The position numbers and the translations under genes were made by a program. From Thermoplasmatales archaeon I-plasma (GTDB taxonomy: Archaea; Thermoplasmatota; Thermoplasmata; Thermoplasmatales; GCA-001856825), in contig ATMD01000001.1 in NCBI GenBank assembly GCA_001856825.1, positions 1 through 64,000 of the forward strand: a stretch of 64,000 nucleotides of DNA, read 5' to 3'. Below the pieces are notes generated by a model. That model was not told the origin of the DNA, did no database searches, and was given only the letters and a program-made list of their open reading frames with translations. Shown here piece by piece: positions 35,502-45,835 of the stretch. Numbering within the stretch: position 1 is the first letter of the stretch; the number at the start of each line of letters is the position of its first letter.

Positions 35502-35509
35502 TTTAAATA
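35502..35509 (+). promoter_or_regulatory. TATA box for the DUF3311/SSS pair
   Basis: TTTAAATA is centred 27 bp before the ATG at 35533, so the first gene is probably leaderless. Confidence 0.5.
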
Positions 35510-35532
35510 CTCTTTATTTCATATCAACTTTT

Positions 35533-35760
35533 ATGAGTCAGAACGTGACTGCAATGTCTAAGCGATCCCTTTACGTGACCGTTGCAATCCTGACCATAAT
35601 ACCATTTATTGCACTTGCCATTGTCCCAAGCTACGTGCGGACTAACCCTGAAATAGGTGGACTACCGTTTTTTTACTGGTACCAGCTATTATGGCTCTTT
35701 CTAGCAGCAGCCTTATTTGGACTGGCAGCTATTTTGTACAATAAATACGGAGGCGAGTAA
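35533..35760 (+). CDS. DUF3311-type small membrane protein
   Basis: A 75-residue protein with two membrane helices and the motif GLPFFYWYQLLW, the hallmark of the DUF3311 family. Members sit just before a sodium:solute symporter, as here, and probably act as a small subunit. It ends at the base before the next ATG. An internal ATG (MSKRSLY) is possible, but the upstream TATA spacing favours this one. Confidence 0.85.
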   Translation: MSQNVTAMSKRSLYVTVAILTIIPFIALAIVPSYVRTNPEIGGLPFFYWYQLLWLFLAAALFGLAAILYNKYGGE

Positions 35761-37254
35761 ATGCTAGCGCTTTCAGGTATTCTGGTATGGGTAATTCTTC
35801 TTCTTATCTTCATCTTCCTGGGATTCTACGGAAGAAGATGGAAGAAAGGAGATATGAGCAAACTGGATGAATGGTCCCTCGGCGGAAGAAAGTTCAGCGC
35901 CGCTATCGTGTGGTTCCTGGTTGGCGCTGATCTGTATACTGCTTACACATTCATAGCCATTCCATCGTCTGTTTTCAGTATAGGTGCAATCTATTACTAT
36001 GCTGTACCTTACGTCGCCGTGACATTTGGTATTGCCATGTGGGCAATGCCAAAATTGTGGAAGGTCTCAAAGGAAAAAGGGTTCATAACAGCATCGGATT
36101 TCGTCAAATCGAATTTCAGCAGCAGGAACCTTGCAATTCTAATTGCAATAGTAGGCATAGTTGCAGAGCTGCCATACATAGGTCTTCAGATCGTGGGTAT
36201 GCTTTCTGTCCTAACAGTAATGCTCAGTGGAATTGCTAACATAAAGCTCGTAGTAGATTTGTCCCTGATACTCTCATTCATAATACTTGCAATTTTCACT
36301 TACGTCAGCGGTTTGAGAGGTGCAACACTCACTGCAATATTCAAGGATGCAATCATACTGATCAGCGTTGCACTTGTCATAATAGTTGCACTTGTGACAA
36401 TAGGTTTCACAAAGTCGTTCACTGGACTCCCTGTCAAGTACTATCACATACTCCCGTTGCAGGTAAACGCCTACTGGAGTCTGTTCCTCATGAGTGCTCT
36501 TGCGCTCTACCTATACCCGCACGCTGTGACAGGTTCTCTGAGTGCAAAATCTCCCAAATCGCTAAGACTTAGCCAATCACTGCTGCCGCTCTACGGAGTA
36601 GGCCTGGCACTTCTAGCACTCTTCGGTATACTGGTCTATGGCAATCACGCAGCATTAACATTCCTGAAGGACACTTTCGTTGCAAGCTCTAGGGGAACAT
36701 ACGTTGTCCCTGCGCTGATTTTCTATTCGCTCCCAGCTCCATTAACAGGCTTCGCATTTCTGGGCATATTCATAGGAGGGCTTGTGCCAGCTTCTATAAT
36801 GGCAATGTCACAGTCGAACCTATTCACCAGGAACATAGTCAGGGAACTCTACCCAAAAATGTCAGCGTCAAGGGAAGCGTTAACAGCAAAAGTGGCAATG
36901 ATAGTATTCCTTTTCATAGCTGTGGGCTTTGTTTTCATATTCCCGCTCTCGTATTCAGTCCAGCTCCAGCTGCTTGGAGGAATCATTATACTGCAGACCC
37001 TTCCATCATTGTTCCTCGGCCTGGTCACGAACAAATTGAACAAGTACTCTCTGATGGCAGGGCTCCTGGTTGGCCTGGGCCTGGGTATATACTGGATGGA
37101 AGTTGCAAACCATTTCCACGCCTGGACAACAACTCTTCTCCCAATCAGCTCGAGCGTAGGCTCTCTCTTCATAGGATTCCTCGCTTTATCTGCAAACCTG
37201 ATCATAGTACTTGTAGGCTCTCTGGTCGCGCTTCCATTCAGAAAGAAGCAGTAA
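35761..37254 (+). CDS. Sodium:solute symporter (SSS family)
   Basis: A 497-residue polytopic membrane protein of about 13 helices. DEWSLGGRKFSAAIVWFLVGADLYTAY is the characteristic opening of the group (helices 2-3), and the ALYLYPHAVTGSLSAKS motif matches relatives that take up monocarboxylates or amino acids. Together with DUF3311 this resembles monocarboxylate (MctP-like) permeases. The coupling ion and substrate are not shown by sequence. Confidence 0.88.
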   Translation: MLALSGILVWVILLLIFIFLGFYGRRWKKGDMSKLDEWSLGGRKFSAAIVWFLVGADLYTAYTFIAIPSSVFSIGAIYYYAVPYVAVTFGIAMWAMPKLWKVSKEKGFITASDFVKSNFSSRNLAILIAIVGIVAELPYIGLQIVGMLSVLTVMLSGIANIKLVVDLSLILSFIILAIFTYVSGLRGATLTAIFKDAIILISVALVIIVALVTIGFTKSFTGLPVKYYHILPLQVNAYWSLFLMSALALYLYPHAVTGSLSAKSPKSLRLSQSLLPLYGVGLALLALFGILVYGNHAALTFLKDTFVASSRGTYVVPALIFYSLPAPLTGFAFLGIFIGGLVPASIMAMSQSNLFTRNIVRELYPKMSASREALTAKVAMIVFLFIAVGFVFIFPLSYSVQLQLLGGIIILQTLPSLFLGLVTNKLNKYSLMAGLLVGLGLGIYWMEVANHFHAWTTTLLPISSSVGSLFIGFLALSANLIIVLVGSLVALPFRKKQ

Positions 37255-37260
37255 ATTTCC

Positions 37261-37291
37261 ATTATTTTTTTATTTTAATTTCTTGTTTTTT
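37261..37291 (+). terminator. T-rich termination region after the symporter
   Basis: Runs of T (ATTATTTTTTT, then TTCTTGTTTTTTC) begin 6 bp after the symporter stop without a strong hairpin, as for archaeal intrinsic termination. Confidence 0.5.
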
Positions 37292-37467
37292 CATGGAATT
37301 TATCCTCAAGGCACACCTCATTAAGACTTCTCTAATGCGTTTAAGATCAACGACATTTGTTAGTAACTATTTGTCAAGTGGGAATAGGTGAAATAAAGGA
37401 GGTTGGAAAGGAGCAGGTGGAATTCGATGAGACAACATATGCAGGACTGCCTTATCATAAGTCCCGA

Positions 37468-37540
37468 AGCCACCGGAGGGATTCGGACCCCCGACCTGCT
37501 GATTACGAATCAGCTGCTCTACCAACTGAGCCACGGTGGC
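37468..37540 (-). tRNA. tRNA-Thr(CGT)
   Basis: A 73-nt tRNA with acceptor stem GCCACCG/CGGTGGC and anticodon loop TTCGTAA (anticodon CGT). The T-stem is GGGGG/CCCTC with one G-T pair. The T-loop reads TCCGAAT, so position 55 is C instead of the nearly universal U (pseudouridine). The rest folds normally. CCA is not encoded. Confidence 0.92.
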
Positions 37541-37560
37541 GTTATCGTTAATCTCTATTC

Positions 37561-37566
37561 AATATA
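37561..37566 (-). promoter_or_regulatory. TATA box for tRNA-Thr(CGT)
   Basis: TATATT on the minus strand is centred about 24 bp upstream of the mature tRNA 5' end. Confidence 0.4.
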
Positions 37567-37651
37567 TCTCGATTTCCATTCCATCAACTATCAAGAAAAC
37601 GGCTCTGCATCAAAGTTTCCCGGATGACGAGAACGAAGGTATCTCGATGCG

Positions 37652-37659
37652 TTTATATA
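37652..37659 (+). promoter_or_regulatory. TATA box of the thermosome gene
   Basis: TTTATATA predicts a start near 37681. The short leader then holds GAGGTG (37680-37685), nine bases before the ATG, a ribosome-binding site rather than a leaderless start. This gives a strong, separate promoter for a chaperone gene. Confidence 0.55.
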
Positions 37660-37694
37660 GAAGAATAAAATACGGAAACGAGGTGTCCAGTTAA

Positions 37695-39320
37695 ATGATG
37701 CCAGGACAGCCAATATTTATTCTAAAAGAAGGTGCGAAGAGAGAATCCGGAAAGAATGCTATGCAAAACAATATCAACGCAGCAAAAGCGATCTCTGATG
37801 CTGTAAAGACTACTCTAGGTCCGAGGGGAATGGACAAGATGCTTGTCGACTCCCTTGGTGACATCGTTATCACGAACGACGGTGTTACAATTTTGAAGGA
37901 GATGGACATAGATCACCCTGCAGCAAAGATGATGGTTGAGGTCTCCAAGACCCAGGATCAGGAAGTGGGCGATGGTACCACAACTGCCGCAATCCTTGCT
38001 GGAGAGTTCCTGAGGAAAGCGGAGGACTTGCTGAACCAGAATGTCCACCCAACTGTCATTGCGTCAGGTTATAGAATGGCAGCTGAGAAGGCCAAGGAAA
38101 TACTAAATGATATATCAACGCCAGTGGGCAAGGACGAGAAGGTTCTCCTGAAGATAGCAAACACTGCTCTGAATTCCAAGGGCGCATCGACGTCCAGGAA
38201 GAAGCTAGCAGACATAGCAGTGAAATCGGTTATACAAGTGGCCCAGGAAAGGGGAGGAAAAACGTTTGTTGATTTTGACGATATCCAGCTTGTAAAGAAA
38301 CAGGGAGGATCCGTCGACGATACACAGCTTATACAGGGGGTTATAGTGGACAAGGAGAGGGTTCACCCCGGGATGCCGGTTCTTGTGAACAAGGCAAAGA
38401 TCGCTCTTTTGAATGCTGCGCTAGAAATAAAGAAACCTGAATTTGATACTTCAATAAGGATAGAGGACCCAGAATCCATAACAAAATTCAAGAAGCAGGA
38501 AGAGAGCATACTAAGGGATATGGTTGAGAAGGTAAAGGCAACAGGTGCAAACGTCATACTCACACAGAAGGGAATAGACGACCTGGCCATGGCCTACCTA
38601 GCAAAAGAGGGAATATATGCGGCAAGAAGGGTCAAGAAGAGCGATATAGAGAAACTTGCAAAGGCTATAGGCGGGGAGATAGTCACGAACATGGATGACC
38701 TGTCCGCAAAGGACCTCGGGAATGCAGAGAGGGTAGAGGAAGTGAAGATTGGAGAGGATCACCTCACCTTCGTTACAGGCTGCAAGAATCCCAAGGCAGT
38801 ATCCGTTCTCATAAGGGGCGGAACGGAACACGTTGTCGATGAGGTTGAAAGGAGCCTGGTTGACTCGCTCCATGTCGTTGCGGCAGCGCTTCAGGATGGT
38901 AAGATCATTCCAGGTGGAGGAGCGGCTGCGATAGAGATAGCGATGAAGCTGAGGGAGTACAGCCAATCTGTTGGAGGAAGGGAACAGCTTGCAATTGAAA
39001 AGTTTGCGGAAGCAATTGAGATCATCCCGAGAACACTCTCAGAGAACGCAGGACTGGACTCAATAGGCATACTGATATCGCTCAAGAAGGAGCACGCGGA
39101 CGGGAAGAAGAATGCAGGCGTTGACGTAGTCAAGGGGAAACCGATTGACATGCTTGAGCTGGGAGTCATAGAACCTATCAGAGTAGGTAAGCAGGCAATC
39201 GACAGCGCTACCGATGCAGCAGTGATGATCCTGAGGATTGACGACGTCATAGCAACAAAAGCATCCAGTGCAGGAGCTCCCAAACCGCCAGGTGGCAAAC
39301 CGGGCGGAGAAGAAGACTGA
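37695..39320 (+). CDS. thsA: Thermosome (group II chaperonin) subunit
   Basis: A 541-residue subunit of the two-ring ATP-driven folding chamber. Visible motifs are [19 protein letters not shown]-like [13 protein letters not shown], the ATPase [13 protein letters not shown] and [10 protein letters not shown] near residue 405. It ends with the Gly-rich tail GGKPGGEED. Two ATGs lie in tandem at 37695 and 37698; the first was kept. It is monocistronic. Thermoplasmatales carry alpha and beta subunits; which one this is cannot be decided. Confidence 0.97.
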   Translation: MMPGQPIFILKEGAKRESGKNAMQNNINAAKAISDAVKTTLGPRGMDKMLVDSLGDIVITNDGVTILKEMDIDHPAAKMMVEVSKTQDQEVGDGTTTAAILAGEFLRKAEDLLNQNVHPTVIASGYRMAAEKAKEILNDISTPVGKDEKVLLKIANTALNSKGASTSRKKLADIAVKSVIQVAQERGGKTFVDFDDIQLVKKQGGSVDDTQLIQGVIVDKERVHPGMPVLVNKAKIALLNAALEIKKPEFDTSIRIEDPESITKFKKQEESILRDMVEKVKATGANVILTQKGIDDLAMAYLAKEGIYAARRVKKSDIEKLAKAIGGEIVTNMDDLSAKDLGNAERVEEVKIGEDHLTFVTGCKNPKAVSVLIRGGTEHVVDEVERSLVDSLHVVAAALQDGKIIPGGGAAAIEIAMKLREYSQSVGGREQLAIEKFAEAIEIIPRTLSENAGLDSIGILISLKKEHADGKKNAGVDVVKGKPIDMLELGVIEPIRVGKQAIDSATDAAVMILRIDDVIATKASSAGAPKPPGGKPGGEED

Positions 39321-39345
39321 TTCTTTCCAGAGGCAGTAATCCTAT

Positions 39346-39364
39346 CTTTTTTATTCTTCATTTT
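39346..39364 (+). terminator. T-rich termination region after the thermosome gene
   Basis: CTTTTTTATTCTTCATTTTC lies 25 bp after the stop codon; a T-rich stretch of this sort serves as an archaeal intrinsic terminator. Confidence 0.4.
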
Positions 39365-39465
39365 CCACCTCTAGTAATCATTGTCTGTAACGGACCGCTC
39401 CGGGAAAAGGACAGGCGGCACTATTATTACATAATCGTTATATATTGTCAATCCCTGACTTCTTC

Positions 39466-39852
39466 ATGTTTAACGGAAACTACAACCCGTCATCTGCTGA
39501 CTTGATTGTCGTTAGCACGCCATACGTTCCAGGTTACAAGATAACAAGTGTAATTGGATTCACATGGGGGCTGATAGTGAGGTCCAGGGGTATCGGGGGG
39601 AACGTCATAGCCGGTCTGAGGACAATCGCAGGAGGGGAAATCAAGGAATATACACAGATGCTTGACCAGAGCAGATTCGAGGCCCTTGAGAGGCTCAAGC
39701 AGCACGCAAAGGGACTGGGTGCAAATGCTGTAATAGAAGTAAGGTTCGACTCCTCAGAAATAGGGCAGACCATGTCAGAGGTTCTTGCTTACGGCACAGC
39801 CGTGATAGCACAAAAGGATGATTCCCAGAGTCAGCCAGTTTCACTGAAATGA
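39466..39852 (+). CDS. YbjQ/UPF0145 family protein
   Basis: A 128-residue protein of the pentamer-forming YbjQ family, once called heavy-metal binding. The family core reads STPYVPGYKI, EYTQMLDQSRFEALERL and LGANAVIEVRFD. Start choice: the TATA box TTATATAT (39438-39445) is 25 bp upstream of this ATG, giving a leaderless start, whereas the longer TTG ORF would begin inside the TATA box. Function is unproven. It lies 4 bp before the mevalonate kinase gene. Confidence 0.85.
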   Translation: MFNGNYNPSSADLIVVSTPYVPGYKITSVIGFTWGLIVRSRGIGGNVIAGLRTIAGGEIKEYTQMLDQSRFEALERLKQHAKGLGANAVIEVRFDSSEIGQTMSEVLAYGTAVIAQKDDSQSQPVSLK

Positions 39853-39856
39853 GCGG

Positions 39857-40741
39857 ATGGTAGTTTATTCCCCCCACAAGGTAATCATCTTCGGTGAACA
39901 CGCAGTAGTATATGGCTACCCTGCGCTATCTGCCACGGTAGACCTCTTTGCTAAGATCTACCTGATTCCCAGCAGGAGCGGTCTCCAGTATACACCATTC
40001 GTTCAGAGGACTCTCGCCTATCTTGGTCTGAGCAACATTTACGTGAAGGTGGAAACAAACGTTCCTTCAGGATCGGGCCTGGGCACCTCCTCAATGATCA
40101 TCGCAGGCATACTCATGAGTGAAAGGAATTACACAAAAGAGCAGCTTGCAAAAGAGGCATTCAGCATTGAGTACGAAACACAGGGGCTGGGCTCTCCAAT
40201 AGACACTTCCACCATATCTGCAGGTGGTTTTGTACTTACAAACGGTAACGAGGGAATTCCGTTGTGGAAGATAGAGAAGAATGGAATCACGTGGAATTTT
40301 TCCAGCATACCTACGAGAAACATGGAACTTGTAGTAGTATACTCAGGCTCGAAAGGTTCAACAAGGGAACAGGTGGCCAAGGTAAGGAAGTTCTATGAGA
40401 GAGGAAGTTTCGCGAAGGACATCATGAAGAGGATTGGAGGCATCACGCAGGAGGGGGTGAAAGCAGTGACAAATGGCGACATAGCAAAGGTAGGAGAACT
40501 GATGAACGAGAACCATTCAGAGCTAAAGGTGTTTGGAATATCCACAGACCAGATAGAAAAGATAGTTTCAATTGGAAGGGAGTATGGCTATGGTGCAAAG
40601 CTAACAGGCGCGGGAGGAGGTGGGGCCGTTATAATAGTACCCAGAGACAAGGAGAAATTACTGAAGAAACTGAAGGAGCTTAACGTGATGGTATTCGACA
40701 CATCCACCACGAGCGCAGGGATATTCAAGAGATCCGAGTGA
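39857..40741 (+). CDS. mvk: Mevalonate kinase (GHMP family)
   Basis: A 294-residue GHMP kinase. [18 protein letters not shown] holds the signature with K8, E14 and H15. [11 protein letters not shown] is the ATP loop (70-80), [12 protein letters not shown] carries the catalytic aspartate (D116), and [13 protein letters not shown] is the third motif. All residues needed for phosphorylating mevalonate at the 5-hydroxyl are kept, unlike the decarboxylase-related mevalonate 3-kinases. It probably works in isoprenoid lipid synthesis. It is likely co-transcribed with ybjQ, and its last 17 bp overlap the convergent gyrA. Confidence 0.88.
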   Translation: MVVYSPHKVIIFGEHAVVYGYPALSATVDLFAKIYLIPSRSGLQYTPFVQRTLAYLGLSNIYVKVETNVPSGSGLGTSSMIIAGILMSERNYTKEQLAKEAFSIEYETQGLGSPIDTSTISAGGFVLTNGNEGIPLWKIEKNGITWNFSSIPTRNMELVVVYSGSKGSTREQVAKVRKFYERGSFAKDIMKRIGGITQEGVKAVTNGDIAKVGELMNENHSELKVFGISTDQIEKIVSIGREYGYGAKLTGAGGGGAVIIVPRDKEKLLKKLKELNVMVFDTSTTSAGIFKRSE

Positions 40742-43097
40742 CTGAAACCACCAGGTCCCCTTCATCGAGGTCTATGAGCTTGACCCCCTGAGCATTTCTC
40801 CCCTTTTGCGGAATAGCTGCCACTCCAGTTCTTATTGTCTTCCCGTTCTTTGTTATGATAAGGAGTTCGTCGTTCTCGTTGATTGATGAGACATAGATAG
40901 GCTTGCCTGTCCTTTCCGTCACCTTTATCGCCCTCATCCCCTTGGCTCCGCGATGTCTCATTGTGAAGTCCTCGACGCTCACCCTCTTTCCTAGGCCCTT
41001 CTCTGAAATTACTATCATTTCATCTGAAACTATTGTGGCGTCGCTGGCGACTTTGTTGTCTCCTGCAAACCTGATTCCTGTGACGCCGGATGCAGGGCGT
41101 CCCATGGACCTGAACTCCTGCTCATCCACTAGCACAAGCCTTCCGTCCGTTGAAAGGAGAGCAACCTTCTCTTTCCCCGAAGTTACGAAGACATCCTTAA
41201 GTAAGTCGCCCGGTCTCAGTTTCAGGGCTATGAGGCCATTTGACCTGATATTTGTGTACTGCGATATCTCAGTCTTCTTCACCCTCCCCCTTTCAGTGAC
41301 AAAGAGCAGATATTTTTTCCCCTCGCTCCCCTTTTCGCTCATTATGAATACGATGCGTCCCTTCATGTTCTCGAAGACTGCGGAAATCAGCTTTGCCCTG
41401 GATCGCCTCTCCCCCTTCGGTATGCTGTAAGCCTTCATCTGGAATACCTTACCTACATCAGAGAAGAAGAACACCCTGTCGTGGGAGTCGCAAGTTATCA
41501 CCTGCTTGATCTCACTCTCGTTGGAGCCTGTATAGACACCCTTCCCGCCCCTCTTCTGTGCTGAAAAAGTATCTGCCTCAATCCTGCTTATTCTGTTGTC
41601 TTCGGTGAGTACAATTGTGTCAATTTCGTGGGGAATCAGCTCTTCCTCTGTTGTTTCGACATATGACTCTGTTATTTCCGTCTTCCTGGAATCCCCATAC
41701 TTCTCCCTTATCTCCTCCAGCTCATCGACGATCAGGTCCCATCTCTTGCTCTCATTTGCAAGTATATCGAGATAATTTTTGATATTGTCCCTTATCTCCT
41801 TCATCTCCTTCTTCAGGTCTGCTATTTCCATTCCTGTAAGCTTCTGCAATCTTGTTTCCAGGATCGCATTAGCCTGCAGGTCATCCAGGGAGAACTGTTT
41901 CTTCAGTCCATCCCTAGCATCCTTCACTTCCTTGGAGGTTCTGATTATCTCGATCGTCAGGTCTATCTCATCGAGTGCCTTCACGAGCGCCTCGAGGATG
42001 TGCTCCCTTTCCCTTGCCTTTTTCAGGAAAAATTCCGTCCTCTTCCTTACGACGGACTCTCTGTGTTTAAGGTATTCAACCATTATGTCCTTGAGACCCA
42101 ATGTTCTTGGTACGTTGTTGACCAGGACGAGGTTTATTACCCCATAAGAGACCTGGGCCTGGGTATGCTCATATATCTGGTTTAGGGTGATTTCGGGGCT
42201 GAAGTCGTTCTTTATCTTTATCACTATCCTGATTCCATCCTTGTTGCTTTCGTCCTTTATGTTTGCAATGCCGCCAATAACACCATCCTTCGAGAGTTCT
42301 GCAATCTTTGTGAGCAGCTCTGCCTTGTTAACCTCGTATGGAACTTCGGTGAATATTATCTCATTCTTCTGTATTTCAGCCCTTGCCCTCAGGTCAAATT
42401 TTCCCCTCCCTGTTCTGTATGCATCTATTATTCCTTTCTTGCCTAGTATTATCCCTCCTGTTGGGAAATCAGGTCCGGTGACAACCTTCAGCAGGTCTTC
42501 AAGCCCTGCTTCCCTGTTCTTTATCAGGAGTATAAGACCGTCAACTATTTCCGTCAGGTTGTGAGGAGGCATGTTTGTTGCCATACCAACTGCTATCCCT
42601 GAAGTACCATTCAGGAGGATATTCGGGATCTTGGAAGGCAGATACAGGGGTTGCTTTAGTGTTCCATCAAAATTGAGCGTGAAATCAACAGTATCGTATT
42701 CAATATCAGCAAGCATCTCGTTCGATATCTTTGTCAACCTTGCCTCCGTATATCTCATTGCTCCGGGTGGGTCACCATCTCTTGATCCCCAATTCCCCTG
42801 GCCGTCCACGAGTGTGTAACGCAGTGAGAAATCCTGGGCCATCCTTGCCATTGCTGAATATATCGCAGAGTCTCCGTGCGGGTGGTACTTACCCATTACG
42901 TCACCAACAATTCTTGCCGATTTCCTGTATGGCTTGTCGAATGTCACTCCCATCTCGTACATCGAGTATAGGATCCTTCTCTGTACCGGTTTCAAGCCGT
43001 CCTTTACGTCAGGAATAGCCCTTGCAAGGATGACGCTCATCGCGTAATCCAAGTAGGAATATTTCATCTCCTTTTCAATAGCAGTGTTCTCTATCAT
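40725..43097 (-). CDS. gyrA: DNA gyrase subunit A
   Basis: A 790-residue type IIA topoisomerase subunit that cuts and rejoins DNA. The catalytic tyrosine is Y116 in AMRYTEARL. The C-terminal beta-pinwheel begins with the GyrA box QKRGGKG (in [12 protein letters not shown]), the feature that separates gyrase (negative supercoiling) from topoisomerase IV. It lies 5 bp after gyrB and is bacterial in type; transfer into this archaeal lineage is the accepted explanation for its relatives. Confidence 0.97.
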   Translation of the reverse strand: MIENTAIEKEMKYSYLDYAMSVILARAIPDVKDGLKPVQRRILYSMYEMGVTFDKPYRKSARIVGDVMGKYHPHGDSAIYSAMARMAQDFSLRYTLVDGQGNWGSRDGDPPGAMRYTEARLTKISNEMLADIEYDTVDFTLNFDGTLKQPLYLPSKIPNILLNGTSGIAVGMATNMPPHNLTEIVDGLILLIKNREAGLEDLLKVVTGPDFPTGGIILGKKGIIDAYRTGRGKFDLRARAEIQKNEIIFTEVPYEVNKAELLTKIAELSKDGVIGGIANIKDESNKDGIRIVIKIKNDFSPEITLNQIYEHTQAQVSYGVINLVLVNNVPRTLGLKDIMVEYLKHRESVVRKRTEFFLKKAREREHILEALVKALDEIDLTIEIIRTSKEVKDARDGLKKQFSLDDLQANAILETRLQKLTGMEIADLKKEMKEIRDNIKNYLDILANESKRWDLIVDELEEIREKYGDSRKTEITESYVETTEEELIPHEIDTIVLTEDNRISRIEADTFSAQKRGGKGVYTGSNESEIKQVITCDSHDRVFFFSDVGKVFQMKAYSIPKGERRSRAKLISAVFENMKGRIVFIMSEKGSEGKKYLLFVTERGRVKKTEISQYTNIRSNGLIALKLRPGDLLKDVFVTSGKEKVALLSTDGRLVLVDEQEFRSMGRPASGVTGIRFAGDNKVASDATIVSDEMIVISEKGLGKRVSVEDFTMRHRGAKGMRAIKVTERTGKPIYVSSINENDELLIITKNGKTIRTGVAAIPQKGRNAQGVKLIDLDEGDLVVSVTRIS

Positions 43098-43102
43098 TCA
43101 AA

Positions 43103-45103
43103 TCACACATCTATGTTTTGAGCTTCTGTTGCGTGACTCATTATGTAGTCCTTCCTTGGCTGTACATCTTCTCCCATCAGCAGGGTGAAAAGTGCGTCTG
43201 CCTCCTGGGCATCCTCAATCTGCACCCTTACAAGTTTTCTCGTCTCGGGATTCATCGCAGTCTCCCAAAGCTGGTCCGGGTTCATCTCACCCAGTCCCTT
43301 GAATCTCTGCACAATTGGATTTGACAGTTGCTTGATGAGTGCATCCTTTTCCTTTTCAGTATAAACGTACTTTACAATCGTCCCCTTCTGTACCCTGAAC
43401 AGGGGCACTACTGCAATGTAGACATGACCATTCACCAGCAATTCCTTAAGATGCCTGTAGAAGAGTGTAAGTAACAGTGTCCTTATGTGGCTCCCATCTA
43501 CATCCGCATCCGTCATGAATATAATCTTCCCGTACCTCAGCTTCTTCGGGTCGTAGGCATCATTTGGCCCCATGTTGATTGCAGCAAAAAGATTCTTCAC
43601 TTCATTGTTCTTTAAAATCTTGTCCCATCCAGCCTTCTCAACATTCAGTATCTTCCCCCTCAGCGGCAGTATAGCCTGGAAGGACCTGTCCCTCCCCTGT
43701 TTCGCAGGTCCGGCTGCTGAATCACCCTCCACCACGTAAAGTTCAGTTTTCTCAGGGTCTTCTAGCGTGCAGTCAGCAAGCTTCCCCGGAAGGGTCGCAC
43801 TGAGCGTTGATTTTGATCTAACCATTTCTCTTGCATTTCTGGCGGCTTCCCTTGCCTCTGCAGCCTGGTATGCCTTCTTACATATGATCTCTGACACCCT
43901 TGGATGATCTTCAAAGTATCTCTTCAGATGTTCAGCAACACCGCTGAACACCATCCCCTTTACGTTGCTGTTTCCAAGTTTCTCCTTTGTCTGACCTTCA
44001 AACTGCGGTTCCGGAATCTTCACGCTAATCACTGCTGTGAGACCCTCTCTCACATCTTCCCCCGTGAAGAAATTCTCTTCCTCAATGATTTCCTGCCTCT
44101 TGGCTTCATCATTCAGCACTTTAGTTAGGGCAGCCTTGAATCCAGATACATGAGTTCCCCCTTCCCTCGTGTTGATGTCGTTCGCAAAAGCGAGAAGATT
44201 CTCTCCTACCGTCTCGTTGTACTGGATTGCAAATTCTATGTATGTGCTCGGTTGTGAAGATTCTGATTCAGAATCTTCCTTGGAGTTCTTGCTGTTCCCA
44301 TTGGAAATATCCTTCATTTCACCGTTGAACTTGATCTGGCCATATATGATCTCTTCGTGCAGTGTCTTCTTTCCCTTGTTCATGTTTTTGACCATTTCCT
44401 CTATTCCACCTTCGTGCTGATAGGTGACTATGTTTCCATTCCAGTCGAGCGTGATTGTCAGCCCCTTGTTTAGGTAGGAAAGTTCTTCTATCCTCCCCCT
44501 AACTGTTTCAAGGGAATACTCCGCAGTTTCCATTATTGTTTCATCCGGCTCAAAACTAATGAGGGTGCCAGTTGGCGAATTGAAATGGAAACTTGTGTTT
44601 ATTGCCCTGATCCAGCTGATTTTACCATCTTCAATCTTTCCGACCTTTTCAACAGGTGTGAGCTTTTCTCCCTTCGAATAACCCTGGTGATAAACAAATC
44701 CGCCTCTCTTAACGAAAATCTCAAAACTGGAGGATAGTGCATTTACCACGTGCACCCCTACTCCATGAAGACCTCCAGATACCTTGTAAACCTTCTGCTC
44801 GAACTTTGCACCAGAGTGCAATTCAGTCAGAACTATCTCTAGCGCAGACTTGTTGTATTTAGGATGAACATCTACGGGGATCCCTCTTCCATCGTCCTCA
44901 ATAGTGACTGTCTTCCCCTTGACAGTGACGAAAATGTTCTTACAGTAACCACCCATCGCTTCGTCTACACTATTGTCCAGAACCTCGTACAGGAGCTGGT
45001 GAAGGCCCCTAGCATCGGTGCTTCCTATGTACATTGCCGGTCTCTTTCTGACAGCTTTCAGCCCTTCGAGCACAACAATGTCTTTTGCTGTATAATCGTC
45101 CAT
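43103..45103 (-). CDS. gyrB: DNA gyrase subunit B
   Basis: A 666-residue ATPase subunit. The GHKL site reads EVLDNSVDEAMGG, EDDGRGIPVD and GGLHGVGVHVVNALS. The Toprim domain shows VVEGDSAAGPAKQGRDR and FMTDADVDGSHIRTLLLT. It is the first gene of gyrB-gyrA. A TATA-like TATATATATG lies about 32 bp before the ATG. Confidence 0.97.
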   Translation of the reverse strand: MDDYTAKDIVVLEGLKAVRKRPAMYIGSTDARGLHQLLYEVLDNSVDEAMGGYCKNIFVTVKGKTVTIEDDGRGIPVDVHPKYNKSALEIVLTELHSGAKFEQKVYKVSGGLHGVGVHVVNALSSSFEIFVKRGGFVYHQGYSKGEKLTPVEKVGKIEDGKISWIRAINTSFHFNSPTGTLISFEPDETIMETAEYSLETVRGRIEELSYLNKGLTITLDWNGNIVTYQHEGGIEEMVKNMNKGKKTLHEEIIYGQIKFNGEMKDISNGNSKNSKEDSESESSQPSTYIEFAIQYNETVGENLLAFANDINTREGGTHVSGFKAALTKVLNDEAKRQEIIEEENFFTGEDVREGLTAVISVKIPEPQFEGQTKEKLGNSNVKGMVFSGVAEHLKRYFEDHPRVSEIICKKAYQAAEAREAARNAREMVRSKSTLSATLPGKLADCTLEDPEKTELYVVEGDSAAGPAKQGRDRSFQAILPLRGKILNVEKAGWDKILKNNEVKNLFAAINMGPNDAYDPKKLRYGKIIFMTDADVDGSHIRTLLLTLFYRHLKELLVNGHVYIAVVPLFRVQKGTIVKYVYTEKEKDALIKQLSNPIVQRFKGLGEMNPDQLWETAMNPETRKLVRVQIEDAQEADALFTLLMGEDVQPRKDYIMSHATEAQNIDV

Positions 45104-45181
45104 AACCTCGATAACCTATACGTTGAACGCATATATATATGATTTGGAATCAACCCATTTATAAGCTAGTTCAAGGCAATA

Positions 45182-45799
45182 TTATCTGTATTTTTCCGAT
45201 TTAGATTTAGCCAAAATTATAATAAACTCTTGTCTTTTAAATACATTATTTTGTATATTTATGTTATAATCAATATCAAATGTATTGATAACTTTAAATA
45301 CTGGATCTGTTGAAAACTCTTCCTTGCCAAAATAGTGTGTCTGGATCTTGTTACCACGAAGGAATGTACCCTCCTCTATCTCCCTTCCTTTCCCGTACCT
45401 GAAATCCTGCTTTGAGAACACCCTGACAATAACCCTGCCATCATCCTTCAGTACCCTATTTGCCTCCAGAAGTGCCAGGGATCTTTCTTCCATACTGAGG
45501 TGATCCAGGGAGTGAATGAACAGAACGTTAGAGAAAGTCTTGTCCCGGAAGGGGAGGTTCACCATGTCTCCAAGTACCTTGGAATCATATCTGTAGATAG
45601 CGAGAGCGAAGTTTGAAAAATCAAGTCCTATGACGCCTTCAACGGGCGGCGTTCCCTTGCCGTTCCCGCAACCATTGTCCAGTGTTAATCCGGGAATCAG
45701 CGATTCTCCAAGAATTTCCTTTTCCTTCAGCTCTCCCCTCCAGAGTTTCCCCCTTAGCCTATATTCCCTGTTCCATGATTTCCTCTGATCCTGTCGCAT
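45182..45799 (-). CDS. Class I SAM-dependent methyltransferase
   Basis: A 205-residue methyltransferase of the UbiE/Methyltransf_11 kind. The SAM loop is TLDNGCGNGKGTPPVEG, followed by VIGLDFSNFAL, LGDMVNLPFRDKTFSNVLF and LEANRVLKDDGRVIVRVF. The C-terminal 40 residues are AT-rich, rich in Asn/Ile, and less conserved in appearance. The substrate is unknown. It is divergent from the thioesterase gene. Confidence 0.82.
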   Translation of the reverse strand: MRQDQRKSWNREYRLRGKLWRGELKEKEILGESLIPGLTLDNGCGNGKGTPPVEGVIGLDFSNFALAIYRYDSKVLGDMVNLPFRDKTFSNVLFIHSLDHLSMEERSLALLEANRVLKDDGRVIVRVFSKQDFRYGKGREIEEGTFLRGNKIQTHYFGKEEFSTDPVFKVINTFDIDYNINIQNNVFKRQEFIIILAKSKSEKYR

Positions 45800-45835
45800 A
45801 AATCCTGTTAATATAGCAGTTATGTATTTCGAGTT

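Noticed and set aside
37357-37627. Two 60-75 codon plus-strand ORFs
   Set aside because: Both run across tRNA-Thr(CGT) in antisense; the protein sequence is translated tRNA.
39445-39465. TTG start of the YbjQ ORF
   Set aside because: It would begin inside the TATA box; the ATG at 39466 has the right spacing.
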